Shown piece by piece: positions 1 to 8,434 of a stretch of 38,318 nucleotides of DNA. Position 1 is the stretch's first letter. Every line of letters starts with the position of its first letter. The translations under genes and the position numbers were made by a program. Source of the DNA: Lysinibacillus halotolerans. GTDB lineage: Bacteria > Bacillota > Bacilli > Bacillales_A > Planococcaceae. The stretch lies in NCBI RefSeq assembly GCF_003711845.1, contig NZ_RHLQ01000032.1:1-38318 (forward strand), given 5' to 3'. The notes beneath the pieces are model-generated. The model made no database searches, had not been told where the DNA came from, and was given only the letters and a program-made list of their open reading frames with translations.

Positions 1-1
1 G

Positions 2-70
2 ATAGACATGGTTGGACCATCTTATCGAATATTAGATACAAAAGAATGGCTAGAAAATAGTTCGGTTTAA
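2..70 (+). CDS. C-terminal end of an unknown protein (partial)
   Basis: An open frame enters from the left edge and stops with TAA at 68-70. The 22 visible residues end in EWLENSSV and include the stretch YRILDTKEW, which reads like real protein. It is too short to assign to a family. It is the only plus-strand gene before 13.2 kb. No T-rich hairpin follows it directly, so its terminator is not obvious. Confidence 0.4.
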   Translation: MDMVGPSYRILDTKEWLENSSV

Positions 71-365
71 GTGGATCAGTTTTTAATTAATAAATGGCTC
101 AATTTTTACTTGCGAAATACATCCATCCATTTTTCACTGACAAACTATCATTATTATTGTAGGATTACTTAATTTTATTTCTTACGTATTCACTATTATT
201 GAATTACCCGAAGAAACGTCTGTTAAACAAAAAATTTGATTTTTTTAAAATTTTACTAGTATATTTCCTTTCTCAACTCCACCTCATTATATTTGGTGTA
301 TTTGTGGAATAGATATGTGAGGAAAAATACATTGGGTATGATGAAGTTAAAAGGTAAAACTAAAA
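71..365. other. A/T-rich intergenic stretch, no convincing gene
   Basis: About 300 bases without a supported gene. A 30-codon plus-strand frame around 139-230 encodes a hydrophobic stretch (VGLLNFISYVF) followed by a charged tail. It follows an in-frame TGA and has no ATG/GTG/TTG start, so it could be the remnant of a small membrane protein. Nothing else was recognised. Confidence 0.3.
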
Positions 366-404
366 GAGTTTGCAATAAAGTGATGTCAACTTTATTGCAA
401 ACTC
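366..404 (-). terminator. Intrinsic terminator of the DUF2164 gene
   Basis: A perfect 15-bp inverted repeat (366-380 with 390-404, 9-nt loop). Read on the minus strand it is followed by TTTTAGTTTT. It lies just downstream of the minus-strand gene ending at 440. Confidence 0.85.
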
Positions 405-439
405 ACAAAGTAATATGTAACACCTCTTAGAAAGCGAAA

Positions 440-700
440 TTAATTATAAAGGGATTTTACATTTTTTTTTGATTTTTCTAAATTTAGAACCTCTTCTTCA
501 ATGTTCTCGCATTGTTTTTCAATGATACGGTACACATCGTATAAAATGGAGTTATATAGGTAGGGTGATACAGTTTCTTGAATAAACAATAGGAGCTTTT
601 CTATTTCTTGATCCGAAAGATTTACCGTCATTTCATTAAAGAAAAAGTTCTGAATCTCATAAAATAATTGATACTGTTCTTTTGAAAAATTTAAACTCAC
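440..700 (-). CDS. DUF2164 family protein
   Basis: An 86-residue soluble protein. The pattern of an aromatic N-terminal helix (YEIQNFFFNEM), an LSDQEIEKLLLFI segment, then PYLYNSILYDV is what I know from DUF2164, a small conserved family of unknown function in Firmicutes and Proteobacteria. The start ATG is preceded by a purine-rich GGGGGAAC. The gene is single, with its own terminator at 366-404. No enzymatic motif or membrane segment is visible. Family assignment is fairly secure, function unknown. Confidence 0.7.
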   Translation of the reverse strand: MSLNFSKEQYQLFYEIQNFFFNEMTVNLSDQEIEKLLLFIQETVSPYLYNSILYDVYRIIEKQCENIEEEVLNLEKSKKNVKSLYN

Positions 701-827
701 TCAATGTTCCCCCTTTTCTCTCTCTTTTCTCACTATCAATATATATAACATAATTCCCATTATTTTACTAATCACTCATTTACTTTTCCTTAATTTGTTA
801 AAAAATATACAAGAGTATAAAAAATAA

Positions 828-856
828 AAAGGTATTACGTAATTGTAATAACCTTT
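828..856 (-). terminator. Intrinsic terminator of the PrpE-like gene
   Basis: An 11-bp stem with one bulge (828-838 with 845-856) centred on GGTTATTAC/GTAATACC. On the minus strand it is followed by TTTTTATTTT. It lies 12 bases past the stop codon of the gene ending at 868. Confidence 0.8.
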
Positions 857-867
857 CATATATATTA

Positions 868-1665
868 TTAATCTGCTTTACACCTATATAAAGGATTATC
901 TAAATCATTTTTTCCTGAATGATTTTTCAAAGCTTCTACAAAAACAAACTGTTCTTCTGGATAACGATAACATGTCAGTTTTCCTCCAAAGACAACACCT
1001 TGATCAATGTTAATCGTATTATTTTTCATAAACGGTTCTGGTTTTGGGTCATGTCCCCATACAATCTTTAATTCCCCTTCGTGCTTTTCAAACCAATCGC
1101 GTCTAATCGGTTTACCTTTATCATCCATTCCTGCTACATCCCCATAGCGACAAAAATTTTTAATTTTATTATTTTCTTTTCCGATATATTCATCTTTAAT
1201 TCCTGCATGGGTACAAACAAGTTTTTCCTTACCATTTTCAGTAACAATATAATGGGAAGGGGCTTCCAAAAGCAATGTCTTAAGTTTGGCCTTTAAATCC
1301 TGCGTCTTTTGCAATCCATATTCCTTTTCATACAGTCCAAACTCCTCTGCAACTTTTTCATCACCATGTCGTAGTTGAACATTCCGCCCATCTAACCACC
1401 GCGCAATTTTCCAACCATGATTACTATCAATCATATAGGCTAGCCCTGCTTCAACATGCTTCAAGAAAAAAACCATCGTTAAAATGGACTTTGGCCCTCT
1501 GCTCATTACGTCACCTAAAGAAACTAATTTCCTACCATTTGGGTGATAGAAAAACCCTTTATCTTTTTGTTTGTAACCTAGTTTTTCAAGAAGTATAAGG
1601 AATTCATCATAACAAGCATGAATATCCCCTACGATATCTAGCCCTTCTCCAACTTCTATTCTCAT
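868..1665 (-). CDS. PrpE-like metallophosphoesterase (diadenosine tetraphosphatase type)
   Basis: A 265-residue calcineurin-like phosphoesterase resembling Bacillus PrpE, which splits Ap4A-type dinucleotides asymmetrically. Motifs in order: GDIH (Asp14, His16), GDVMSRGP (Asp52, Arg56), SNH (Asn82, His83), late CTHAGI and WGHDP. The usual DRG aspartate is Ser55 and the usual GNH glycine is Ser81; ApaH also lacks the DRG aspartate (GDLVARGP), so activity is still plausible. I chose ATG 1665 because the upstream ATG at 1680 is itself part of the GGAGGGG ribosome binding site, which sits 6 nt before 1665. It is a single gene with its own terminator. Substrate is inferred from family only. Confidence 0.75.
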   Translation of the reverse strand: MRIEVGEGLDIVGDIHACYDEFLILLEKLGYKQKDKGFFYHPNGRKLVSLGDVMSRGPKSILTMVFFLKHVEAGLAYMIDSNHGWKIARWLDGRNVQLRHGDEKVAEEFGLYEKEYGLQKTQDLKAKLKTLLLEAPSHYIVTENGKEKLVCTHAGIKDEYIGKENNKIKNFCRYGDVAGMDDKGKPIRRDWFEKHEGELKIVWGHDPKPEPFMKNNTINIDQGVVFGGKLTCYRYPEEQFVFVEALKNHSGKNDLDNPLYRCKAD

Positions 1666-1951
1666 ATAAAACCCCTCCATACCGAATCAATTCAAATTTG
1701 GATAAAAATAAAAATGGAAATAACTTATACATATCATTTATTATTAGAAAATTGGAATAAAAACATGCAGAAGAAATAAGGGGAAAAGTATGTAAGGGTA
1801 GTTTGGAATAGGAATGGTAAAGACATCAATCACCTCTTATTAGGTGATTGATTTTTACTTTTATAAAATGGAATTCAATTTATAGCCCATTATTTTATAT
1901 GTTAAAACATTTATTATGTAGTTTCTTCGGTAAGGGCTAGTTTACTTAGAC
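1666..1951. other. Intergenic region with a plus-strand hairpin
   Basis: No gene recognised in about 285 bases. It contains the orphan terminator at 1825-1857, listed separately. A/T-rich sequence at 1695-1760 has promoter-like pieces (TTGGAT, TATACA) but no well spaced pair. Confidence 0.4.
1825..1857 (+). terminator. Orphan plus-strand intrinsic terminator
   Basis: A perfect 11-bp stem (1825-1835 with 1842-1852, loop CTTATT) followed by TTTTACTTTT on the plus strand. No plus-strand gene ends here. The left flank lacks the A-run that would make it a minus-strand terminator for the XRE gene ending at 1952. Confidence 0.65.
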
Positions 1952-2407
1952 TTATATTGTTCTTTGAATATCTTTCCATTTTTCCTTTGCTACTTGCTCA
2001 TCAAAAGTACTAATTAATCGATAATTTTCATCATCTAAAATACGAAAATGTTTACTTAATAAATTTCGTTGAAGTTTAAAGCCTTTATATTCTGTAATAT
2101 TCTTCCACATAATATGTCCGCCCATTGTTTTTTCTTGAGGACGAATAATTACGTCATGGACTGTTAATTCAATCACTTCTAACGGATCCCCACCCATTTG
2201 TTTTTGTAAAATGCAGCTTTCCCGAAACAGAGCACATATGGCAATTGCTGTCGTCCAATCAGCAAGGGTCCGTTCTTTTTCAATTTGAACTAATGTTTTT
2301 TTGGATATTCCTAGTATTTCTGCCATTTTATCTTGAGTGTAATTGTGCTCTGTCCTTATTGTTTTCAAATTCTCAGAAGCAATTTGAATAATAAAGTCAC
2401 GATCCAT
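1952..2407 (-). CDS. XRE-family helix-turn-helix transcriptional regulator
   Basis: A 151-residue protein. Residues 10-62 form a Cro/CI-type helix-turn-helix (NLKTIRTEHNYTQDKMAEIL followed by GISKKTLVQIEKER). The remaining C-terminal domain, including ITEYKGFKLQRN and HFRILDD, is not recognised. ATG 2407 is preferred over an in-frame GTG at 2416, because the ribosome binding site GGGGTGG lies 6 nt before the ATG and overlaps the GTG. The gene stands alone and its target is unknown. It could regulate itself, as is common in this family. Confidence 0.75.
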   Translation of the reverse strand: MDRDFIIQIASENLKTIRTEHNYTQDKMAEILGISKKTLVQIEKERTLADWTTAIAICALFRESCILQKQMGGDPLEVIELTVHDVIIRPQEKTMGGHIMWKNITEYKGFKLQRNLLSKHFRILDDENYRLISTFDEQVAKEKWKDIQRTI

Positions 2408-2601
2408 CGATACCACCCCAAAAGTTGTTAATTTTACCTTTTTTCTTTTTATTAAATCAATATAGTAAGAAACATCTCCTAAATGTTAGACCGTCAAAGG
2501 GAGAAAAAGGTTACATATTATAAAGAAATTTTCCAAATTTTTTTACAGGTTAGGCAAAATGAATAATCTGCATGAACATTTTTAGTTAGAAAATGAAAGG
2601 A

Positions 2602-3255
2602 TTAATTTGAATTTACTAATTTATTTAATCGTTTAGTTAAATAAGCTTTCCATTCCTCAGCAAGCTCCTTGACTTCCAACATCTTTTTTATCCCTTCTAT
2701 GTCCTTAGGACGATGAAAATATAAATCGTTACCATATAAAACGGAAACTCGTTTTGGGTGTTTTTCAATTAACCGAATTTTGGAATTTTGGCATACATTT
2801 CCTTCTTCTAAAACTCGGCATAAGTATCCTGTGAAACCCGTTTCAACCATCCTTTTCATAATAAGAGGATTATTTGTTCTTTTTGTAATCGTACTACATG
2901 GAACTCTACCTTGAGTTATTTGAATGACCGCATCTCCAAGTTGATAAATATCCCCAATATGAACATCTGCTTCTAACATATTTGTTACCGTAATATTTTC
3001 TCCGAATGTAGAAGCTGAAAGGACGTGACCAAACTCTTCTTCCCAAAGTTTATAATGTTCAAAAGGGTAAACACAAACTGCTCGATCAGGTCCACCATGA
3101 TGTTTTAAATCCGCAACTCCATCTCCATTAAAACCATTTTTAGTTAAATAAGCTTCTTCAACTTGTTCTTTACAAATGGCCGTTGATACTTCTAAGTCAT
3201 CTCCGTACTTCATCTGTTTCGGTAAACCGATTGAAAAGTTTTTTAATTCAATCAC
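2602..3255 (-). CDS. MOSC domain protein (YflK/YiiM type)
   Basis: A 217-residue MOSC-fold protein. It shows GFNGDGVADL, HHGGPD (52-57), the family Cys in GRVPC (Cys120), and FGEN. MOSC proteins bind molybdenum cofactor or act in reduction of N-hydroxylated compounds (YiiM in E. coli). Length and motifs fit the YflK branch. Start chosen as GTG 3255: AAAAGGAAT sits 6 nt upstream and homologues begin here. The frame is open further upstream to 3309, but that part is low-complexity and would overlap the terminator region. Electron donor and substrate cannot be read from the sequence. Confidence 0.8.
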   Translation of the reverse strand: MIELKNFSIGLPKQMKYGDDLEVSTAICKEQVEEAYLTKNGFNGDGVADLKHHGGPDRAVCVYPFEHYKLWEEEFGHVLSASTFGENITVTNMLEADVHIGDIYQLGDAVIQITQGRVPCSTITKRTNNPLIMKRMVETGFTGYLCRVLEEGNVCQNSKIRLIEKHPKRVSVLYGNDLYFHRPKDIEGIKKMLEVKELAEEWKAYLTKRLNKLVNSN

Positions 3256-3322
3256 TATATCATTCCTTTTTAGTTCATTTGTTTCTCTTATTATAACAAA
3301 ATTTAACAATAAAAAGGAAAAA

Positions 3323-3348
3323 GCATCTAGACAAAATTGTCTAGATGC
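3323..3348 (-). terminator. Intrinsic terminator of the SDR gene
   Basis: A perfect 11-bp stem (3323-3333 with 3338-3348) and 4-nt loop. On the minus strand it is followed by TTTTTCCTTTTT. It separates the SDR from the MOSC gene. Confidence 0.85.
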
Positions 3349-3384
3349 AAAACTTAGCTAATTGCCATATTAAAAAAGATATCT

Positions 3385-4134
3385 TTATTTTGTATTTGTA
3401 AAGCCCCCATCAATTCGAATAACTTCACCATTAATATATTCAGCTTTTGAAGTTAATAAGAAAGTAACAAGTTCAGCTACTTCTTCCGGAGTACCTAAAC
3501 GTTTTTGAGGAATACCACCTGTTGCATTTTTTTTCATTTCAGGATTTGCTTCATAAAAAGTTTTTACCATTGGTGTTTCAGTTGGTCCAGGAGCAATTGC
3601 GTTTACTCGTAAGCCATCTTTCGCATATTCTGCCACCATACTTTTTGTTAGTCCCACAATCCCATGTTTTGTAGCGGAATACGTTACAACAGAATCTTGT
3701 CCAATGACACCTGCACTTGAAGCCGTGTTAACAATGGAACCTCCACCATTCTTTAACATGACTTCGGCAACATAACGAACACCGTAAAGAGCACCAAGTA
3801 AATTAATGCCAACAATTTGATTAATTTCCTCTAATGTTGTATCTAAAAAGAATTTACCACTACCAGAAATTCCTGCGTTATTAAAGAAGTAATCAATTGT
3901 ACCAAAATGGCTTACTGTTTGATCGACATAATTTTTTACGTCTTCAGGTTTTGACACATCTGCTTTAACGAAAATTGAATCGACGCCAATTTCTTTTACC
4001 ATTACTACCGTTTCGTTTCCACCTTTTTCACTTACATCTACTACAACAATATTAATACCCTCTTGGGCTAAACGAACAGCAGTAGCTTGTCCTAAACCGC
4101 TACCTCCACCAGTAATAATCGCAACTTTACTCAA
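3385..4134 (-). CDS. Short-chain dehydrogenase/reductase (SDR)
   Basis: A 249-residue classical SDR: nucleotide-binding TGGGSGLG (8-15), NNAG, catalytic Ser140, Tyr152, Lys156 (YSATK), PGPTETPM, and C-terminal IDGG. Acidic Asp33 after beta-2 suggests NAD rather than NADP (inference). The substrate is not predictable; it resembles general 3-oxoacyl reductase or alcohol dehydrogenase-type SDRs. Start chosen as TTG 4134, because the in-frame ATG at 4149 overlaps the ribosome binding site GGAGGAA and the TTG lies 6 nt after it. Single gene with its own terminator. Confidence 0.8.
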   Translation of the reverse strand: MSKVAIITGGGSGLGQATAVRLAQEGINIVVVDVSEKGGNETVVMVKEIGVDSIFVKADVSKPEDVKNYVDQTVSHFGTIDYFFNNAGISGSGKFFLDTTLEEINQIVGINLLGALYGVRYVAEVMLKNGGGSIVNTASSAGVIGQDSVVTYSATKHGIVGLTKSMVAEYAKDGLRVNAIAPGPTETPMVKTFYEANPEMKKNATGGIPQKRLGTPEEVAELVTFLLTSKAEYINGEVIRIDGGFTNTK

Positions 4135-4272
4135 GGTAAATTCCTCCATTTAATTGTAAGAAGTATTATAATCTAAAAAAGAAAAATGAATCTATATTAG
4201 TATAAACAAATTTCTCACAATCATAATTTTACTTTCGACATTTAACATGACTTCTAGACTATCCAATAATAA

Positions 4273-4301
4273 AACCCTAACAAAGTATTTTTGTTAGGGT
4301 T
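4273..4301 (-). terminator. Intrinsic terminator of the branched-chain aminotransferase gene
   Basis: A perfect 12-bp stem (4273-4284 with 4290-4301) and 5-nt loop. It is followed by TTTTATTATT on the minus strand. Confidence 0.85.
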
Positions 4302-4342
4302 ACGATTTAGCCTATCAGAAAATCGAGGAATATTGATAGAAA

Positions 4343-5407
4343 TTATAATCGAATTGTCCAGCCAAACGTGTCCTCAATCTTACCGTTTTGAATACCAGTT
4401 AATGTGTCATAAAGCATTTGGGAAACTTCACCGATTTCTCCATTATTAATTATAATTTTTTCATCTAAATATTTTAATTCACCCACTGGAGAAATAACAG
4501 CAGCAGTTCCAGTTCCAAATACTTCTTCAAGCGTACCTTGGTGCGCGGCTTCCACAACCTCATCAATTGAAATTCGACGTTCCTCAACTGGAATTTGTTT
4601 CGATTTTAATACTTGAATCATGGAATCCCGTGTAATACCAGGTAAAATACTACCGTTTAAGGCAGGAGTAATGACAGTCCCATTAATTTTAAAGAAGATA
4701 TTCATACTTCCTACTTCTTCTACATATTTATTTTCCTTCCCATCTAACCAAAGCGTTTGGGAATATCCTTCTTTATCTGCAATTTGTTGTCCTTTTAAGG
4801 CACTTGCATAGTTACCACCGGTTTTTGCTTCACCAGTACCCCCTTTGACAGCACGAACAAATTGTTCTTCAACCATAATTTTTACTGGATTGATTCCTTC
4901 CTTATAGTACGAACCCGATGGAGACATGATGATAATAAATTGATAGTTTTTCGAAGGGTGAACTCCTAAATTCGGTTCCGTTGCAATAATAAATGGTCGA
5001 ATATAAAGGGACGTTCCGGGTGCGCTCGGAATCCATTCACGATCAATAGATACTAATTGTTTTAACGCCTCTAATGCATACTGTTCATCAATTTCAGGAA
5101 TACATAAACGAGCATTCGAATTATTTAAACGTTTAAAATTACGATCCGCACGGAATAAAAGCGCCTCATTATTTACCGTTACATATGCTTTTAATCCTTC
5201 AAAGACTGATTGACCATAATGGAAAATCATTGCAGATGGATCTAAAGAAAGGGGTTGATAAGGTACAATGCGACCATCGTGCCATCCAATACCTTCTGTA
5301 TAATCTAAGACGAACATATGGTCCGTAAAATAATGACCGAATCCTAATTCGTCTGGAGCCGGTTTTTCCTTTGGTTTTGTTGTTAATTCTATTTTGATGT
5401 CTAACAT
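4343..5407 (-). CDS. ilvE: Branched-chain amino acid aminotransferase
   Basis: A 354-residue fold-type IV PLP transaminase that interconverts Leu/Ile/Val with their 2-oxo acids. It closely follows Bacillus IlvK/YwaA: VPYQPLSLDPSAMIFHYGQ, SLYIRPF, catalytic Lys195 in GEAKTGGNY, EEVGSMNIFF, FGTGTAAVISPVG. Start chosen as ATG 5407, 8 nt after GGAGG; the ATGs at 5422 and 5413 overlap or crowd that site. No T-box or other leader is visible in the 150-base upstream gap. Single gene with terminator. Assignment is secure; whether it acts mainly in synthesis or degradation cannot be told. Confidence 0.95.
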   Translation of the reverse strand: MLDIKIELTTKPKEKPAPDELGFGHYFTDHMFVLDYTEGIGWHDGRIVPYQPLSLDPSAMIFHYGQSVFEGLKAYVTVNNEALLFRADRNFKRLNNSNARLCIPEIDEQYALEALKQLVSIDREWIPSAPGTSLYIRPFIIATEPNLGVHPSKNYQFIIIMSPSGSYYKEGINPVKIMVEEQFVRAVKGGTGEAKTGGNYASALKGQQIADKEGYSQTLWLDGKENKYVEEVGSMNIFFKINGTVITPALNGSILPGITRDSMIQVLKSKQIPVEERRISIDEVVEAAHQGTLEEVFGTGTAAVISPVGELKYLDEKIIINNGEIGEVSQMLYDTLTGIQNGKIEDTFGWTIRL

Positions 5408-5573
5408 TGTCATTGCCTCCATTGAAAATTGAATGTTCCGAAATTTTACACTATAAAACTTCTATAGATATTAATATTACACTTTTTTGATAAACAATCT
5501 AGTAAAACTTTTTCATTTATTCCTCAACAATTTTTAAAAAATTAATTATTCTAGTAAAAGTAAATCGTTTCTT

Positions 5574-6245
5574 CTACAACGGAAGCAATTTTACCTTTTT
5601 TTGTGCTTTTAAAAAATCCAACATCTCATACCACATTTTAGGCTTATTTGATAATACGGAATAATAATCCATTAAAAAATCAACAACTAAATCCGTAGAA
5701 ATTTCTGTAATATGATCGTCCGTTGGAATAAAGCAAAAATCTAGACCAAGTACAGGTTCTCCATCATTTTTCCAAGAAGGATGAACATAAGGGAAATCCA
5801 GCCGCTTATACCCAAGGTGTGATAAAACTTCTCTTCGAACATAAGGATTCATAGGGATGACTCCACCAAATTCAACATCTTTCCTTAAATATGGATTATA
5901 AATTTCAGCAAATCCTCCATATAATACTTTTCCATTTTCCTCGGCTAACCTATGTAAATCCTCTTGTCGTTTTTCAGCAAGGAAACGTCCAATAGCTAGT
6001 CCAGGTTGTCCAATAATTGTAAAATCTGTCATTGCGACATTCCATTGGGGATAATAACGGTATTCTGTTGCGCCTACTACTTCCCCGTCATGGTCTGCAA
6101 CGTATACATGAATACTTGGATCCTCCAATGGCTCTTTCCAAAGATTAAACTCCAATACTTCTTCGGGAGGGAAAACTTCTCCTAAAAGTGTATGCATTTT
6201 TTTAAATAATGGGTCATGTAAGTTTGTGATTCGAATATATTCCAT
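5574..6245 (-). CDS. GNAT-fold N-acetyltransferase-like protein
   Basis: A 223-residue protein. The N-terminal half has GNAT features: an acidic FPPEEVLEF helix region, VYVADHDGEVVGATEYRYYP as beta-2/3/4, and GLAIGRFLAEKR as a possible acetyl-CoA-binding turn. The C-terminal part is longer than in minimal GNATs and carries RREVLSHLGYKRLDFPYVHP. Substrate unknown. Start chosen as ATG 6245, preceded by AAGGAGAAGG; an in-frame ATG at 6263 lies upstream of that site. The broken hydrolase gene ends 46 bases upstream on the same strand, so the two may once have been co-transcribed. Confidence 0.6.
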   Translation of the reverse strand: MEYIRITNLHDPLFKKMHTLLGEVFPPEEVLEFNLWKEPLEDPSIHVYVADHDGEVVGATEYRYYPQWNVAMTDFTIIGQPGLAIGRFLAEKRQEDLHRLAEENGKVLYGGFAEIYNPYLRKDVEFGGVIPMNPYVRREVLSHLGYKRLDFPYVHPSWKNDGEPVLGLDFCFIPTDDHITEISTDLVVDFLMDYYSVLSNKPKMWYEMLDFLKAQKKVKLLPL

Positions 6246-6291
6246 GTTCCTTCTCCTTTTCATAGTAAATGAATGATCGTGTTTATTTCTG

Positions 6292-7148
6292 TTATGAAGA
6301 TGTCGTTTTTATTTCACTTAAAGTGCTAATAACAAATTCTTCAAACTCCTCTGCTTCTTCAAAATATGGATAATGGTTACTTTCTTCGAATATCGTTAAA
6401 TTTGCTTGAGGAATTAGAGCTGCAATTTCTTCACTAAATTTTAAAGGACATTGGCTATCATATTATCCAACATATATATAACTAGGTATATTCACAAGTT
6501 TTAATGCATCTCTAACATCGTATGTAGGGTATTCTATTTTCTAAAATATTGCAATCTTTCTCCAATTGTTTTTCCGCTATTTGGTTGGGTCAACAATTGT
6601 TTTAATTTTTCTTCTTTATAAAATGACATTAATGACCACTCATAGCTTAAACTTTTTCTTTCCTCAATCGTTGTTTCCTTACTATTTAATCGATCCATAA
6701 TTTCTATTATTCTTTTATAATTCGCATTTTCGGTACAATAAATACACTTCGGATGCTGGGCGTATTCATAACTAGCAGCAGCTCCCCCAACAATAAGTTT
6801 TGTTAAAGATGACGGGAAGTTAATACCATACTTTAAAGCGAGCATTCCTCCTGTTGAATGGCCAGCAAATCCCCATCTTTGTAATTTTAAAGTCTCCCTT
6901 ATTGACTCTAAATCAAGAACCGACTCCTCCATACTATATTGATGTATATTGGAAGCTTTTACTGAATTTCCTGCTCCACGAAGATTAATTAAATATACTT
7001 TATAATAATCTGTATAAGGATTGGCAGCGATCGTTCCTCTCTCATCATACTCCGAATACAAATGGGTCACAGCAAGTGGTTCTCCCTCACCTTTTACGAA
7101 AATCTCAAAAGTTCCACGAGTTGTTTCTATAAATTGTCGAACCCACAA
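6292..7148 (-). pseudogene. Alpha/beta hydrolase, broken by a frameshift and a stop
   Basis: The intact part (7148 to about 6534) runs from MWVRQFIETT through the nucleophile elbow GHSTGG to PNSGKTIGERLQYF, then ends early. In the next frame the reading continues as EYPTYDVRDALKLVNIPSY, IYVG, a TAA at 6463-6465, YDSQCP, then SNHYPYFEEAEEFEEFV, ending at 6292. That is exactly the remainder of the protein, including the acid (YDSQCP) and histidine (SNHYP). The intact relative at 30595-31434 gives the alignment. Two independent lesions make this a true pseudogene rather than one sequencing slip. A shortened product lacking the catalytic His would be inactive. Confidence 0.88.
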
Positions 7149-7174
7149 GTAAATAACCTCCTCCTCTTTTATTT

Positions 7175-7576
7175 CTAATCGAGAATCGCCGAGTTTTCTA
7201 ATTGCAATGACAAATTTCCCATATTAATCATCGCCTTTAATTCTTTTAATAAATTTAAGCCAATAATGCCATCCAATTGAAAATCATAGTTCATTGCGCC
7301 GATTTCTATAGGAAAAGACTTCGCAATCATATTCCCTATTTTAATGCCATCGATTGTTTTGGAGAAAACTAGTTCTGAACCGCCTACACCGCAAATCCGA
7401 TAAATCATATCATTTTCCTCCGCAACAATTCCAATCTCTTCAGCAAAATCAGAACAAATAATTGTAGTAGCAGAACCAGTATCAACTAATACTCTTTGAA
7501 GATGAATTGATTTTCCTTTATAGGTTAATTCCATATCCGTCAACAATAGTCCTTCATCAAGGATTAATTTTTTCAC
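7175..7576 (-). CDS. Retropepsin-like aspartyl protease domain protein
   Basis: A 133-residue protein with one aspartyl protease signature, VDTGSATTII (about 32-41), and a later hydrophobic LDGIIGLNLL that matches the second conserved element. Single-domain bacterial retropepsin-like proteins would act as dimers; substrates are unknown. No signal peptide is visible, so it is probably cytoplasmic. GTG 7576 is preferred, about 8 nt after GGGGTAGG, but an in-frame GTG at 7585 is possible. It lies 26 bases upstream of the broken hydrolase on the same strand and may share its transcript. Confidence 0.65.
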   Translation of the reverse strand: MKKLILDEGLLLTDMELTYKGKSIHLQRVLVDTGSATTIICSDFAEEIGIVAEENDMIYRICGVGGSELVFSKTIDGIKIGNMIAKSFPIEIGAMNYDFQLDGIIGLNLLKELKAMINMGNLSLQLENSAILD

Positions 7577-7662
7577 TATGAACACCTACCCCTATGTCGA
7601 ACTTTAATGTAAATAGTTTTGTAAGGTATTACTAGTTATAACCATTAATAGAAAAAATTAAA

Positions 7663-7687
7663 AAACGGATATGTTTTATACCCGTTT
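7663..7687 (-). terminator. Probable intrinsic terminator of the lipoprotein gene
   Basis: A 6-bp stem AAACGG/CCGTTT (7663-7668 with 7682-7687), extended inward by three pairs after a mismatch. It is followed on the minus strand by TTTTTTAATTTTTTC. Confidence 0.6.
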
Positions 7688-7754
7688 CTTGTTTCACCAA
7701 TATATGATTGTTTTAGTAGAATCAACACTATTCTTCTTAACTTTCTTAATTATT

Positions 7755-8168
7755 TTATCCGTTCGTTAATATATTTTTTAATTTAATACCGTATTCTTCA
7801 TCTAATGTTCCATAACCCTCTTCTTCATTATTGCTAATAATTGTAACGGATTGATCTTCATGAAACCAAATGCGGTAAAGAAAAAGTTGTTCCGGAGAAT
7901 CTTCATCTTCTTTATAAAAAAGGGTAATTAAAACATCTTCCTTTCGAACCATCTCTTCATCGGATTCCTGTTCCCAATCTACCTCATGCATGATACTTTT
8001 AATGGAATCTAACGTAATGATATCCAATATCATTTCCTCTTCTTCAAGGCTTTCATCTTCATTTACAATTTGTACGTCAGCCCGAATTAAATAACGACTA
8101 TCATCGGAACAGGCAACTATAATCATCACTAACAAAATGAAAGAAAAAAGTTTCAAAAGATGTTTCAA
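7755..8168 (-). CDS. Small acidic lipoprotein of unknown function
   Basis: A 137-residue protein with a classic lipoprotein signal: basic MKHLLK, a hydrophobic core, lipobox IVAC with Cys20. The mature part is very acidic (EDESLEEEEM, EEEGYGTLDEE) and predicted to sit on the outer face of the cell membrane. No family recognised. The start is TTG 8168, 7 nt after GGAGG; no ATG fits. Single gene with its own terminator. Confidence 0.65.
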   Translation of the reverse strand: MKHLLKLFSFILLVMIIVACSDDSRYLIRADVQIVNEDESLEEEEMILDIITLDSIKSIMHEVDWEQESDEEMVRKEDVLITLFYKEDEDSPEQLFLYRIWFHEDQSVTIISNNEEEGYGTLDEEYGIKLKNILTNG

Positions 8169-8392
8169 TGGATTTCCTCCTTTTTACCTTTAAAAACTCA
8201 TTTATTTGACTAATAGGGCACTTTATTTAACAGAATACATTCAATTTTCTTTACTAGCACTCTCCACATCAAATAATGGTAAATTTCACATTCTAAGGTG
8301 TAATTTAACATATGATGCAATAAGTTTTATTATTGCCCTTTCAATAAAATGGAATAGAAAAAGGGACAACCTTAATTTTTTCAATAAAAAAA

Positions 8393-8414
8393 CGTTAATC
8401 TTTATAGATTAACG
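8393..8414 (-). terminator. Intrinsic terminator of the DUF1572 gene
   Basis: An 8-bp stem CGTTAATC/GATTAACG (8393-8400 with 8407-8414), followed on the minus strand by TTTTTTTATT. The same stem core recurs at 11394-11424. Confidence 0.8.
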
Positions 8415-8434
8415 CTCCGCTTCGTATGAAACTG

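Noticed and set aside
1081-1296. Plus-strand frame of 71 codons
   Set aside because: Lies antisense inside the PrpE-like gene, lacks a ribosome binding site and has unlikely composition (runs of Phe and Ile).
1504-1520. Loss of the DRG aspartate in the PrpE-like enzyme as a sign of inactivity
   Set aside because: ApaH enzymes also lack it and are active; remaining metal ligands are present.
5408-5573. T-box or leucine-type leader before the branched-chain aminotransferase
   Set aside because: Only 150 bases without T-box core or leader peptide; no terminator before the start.
8215-8336. AGGGCA ... TTGCCCT ends around about 120 bases, like a small MITE
   Set aside because: Only 6-7 bp of terminal repeat, no target duplication visible, likely chance in A/T-rich DNA.
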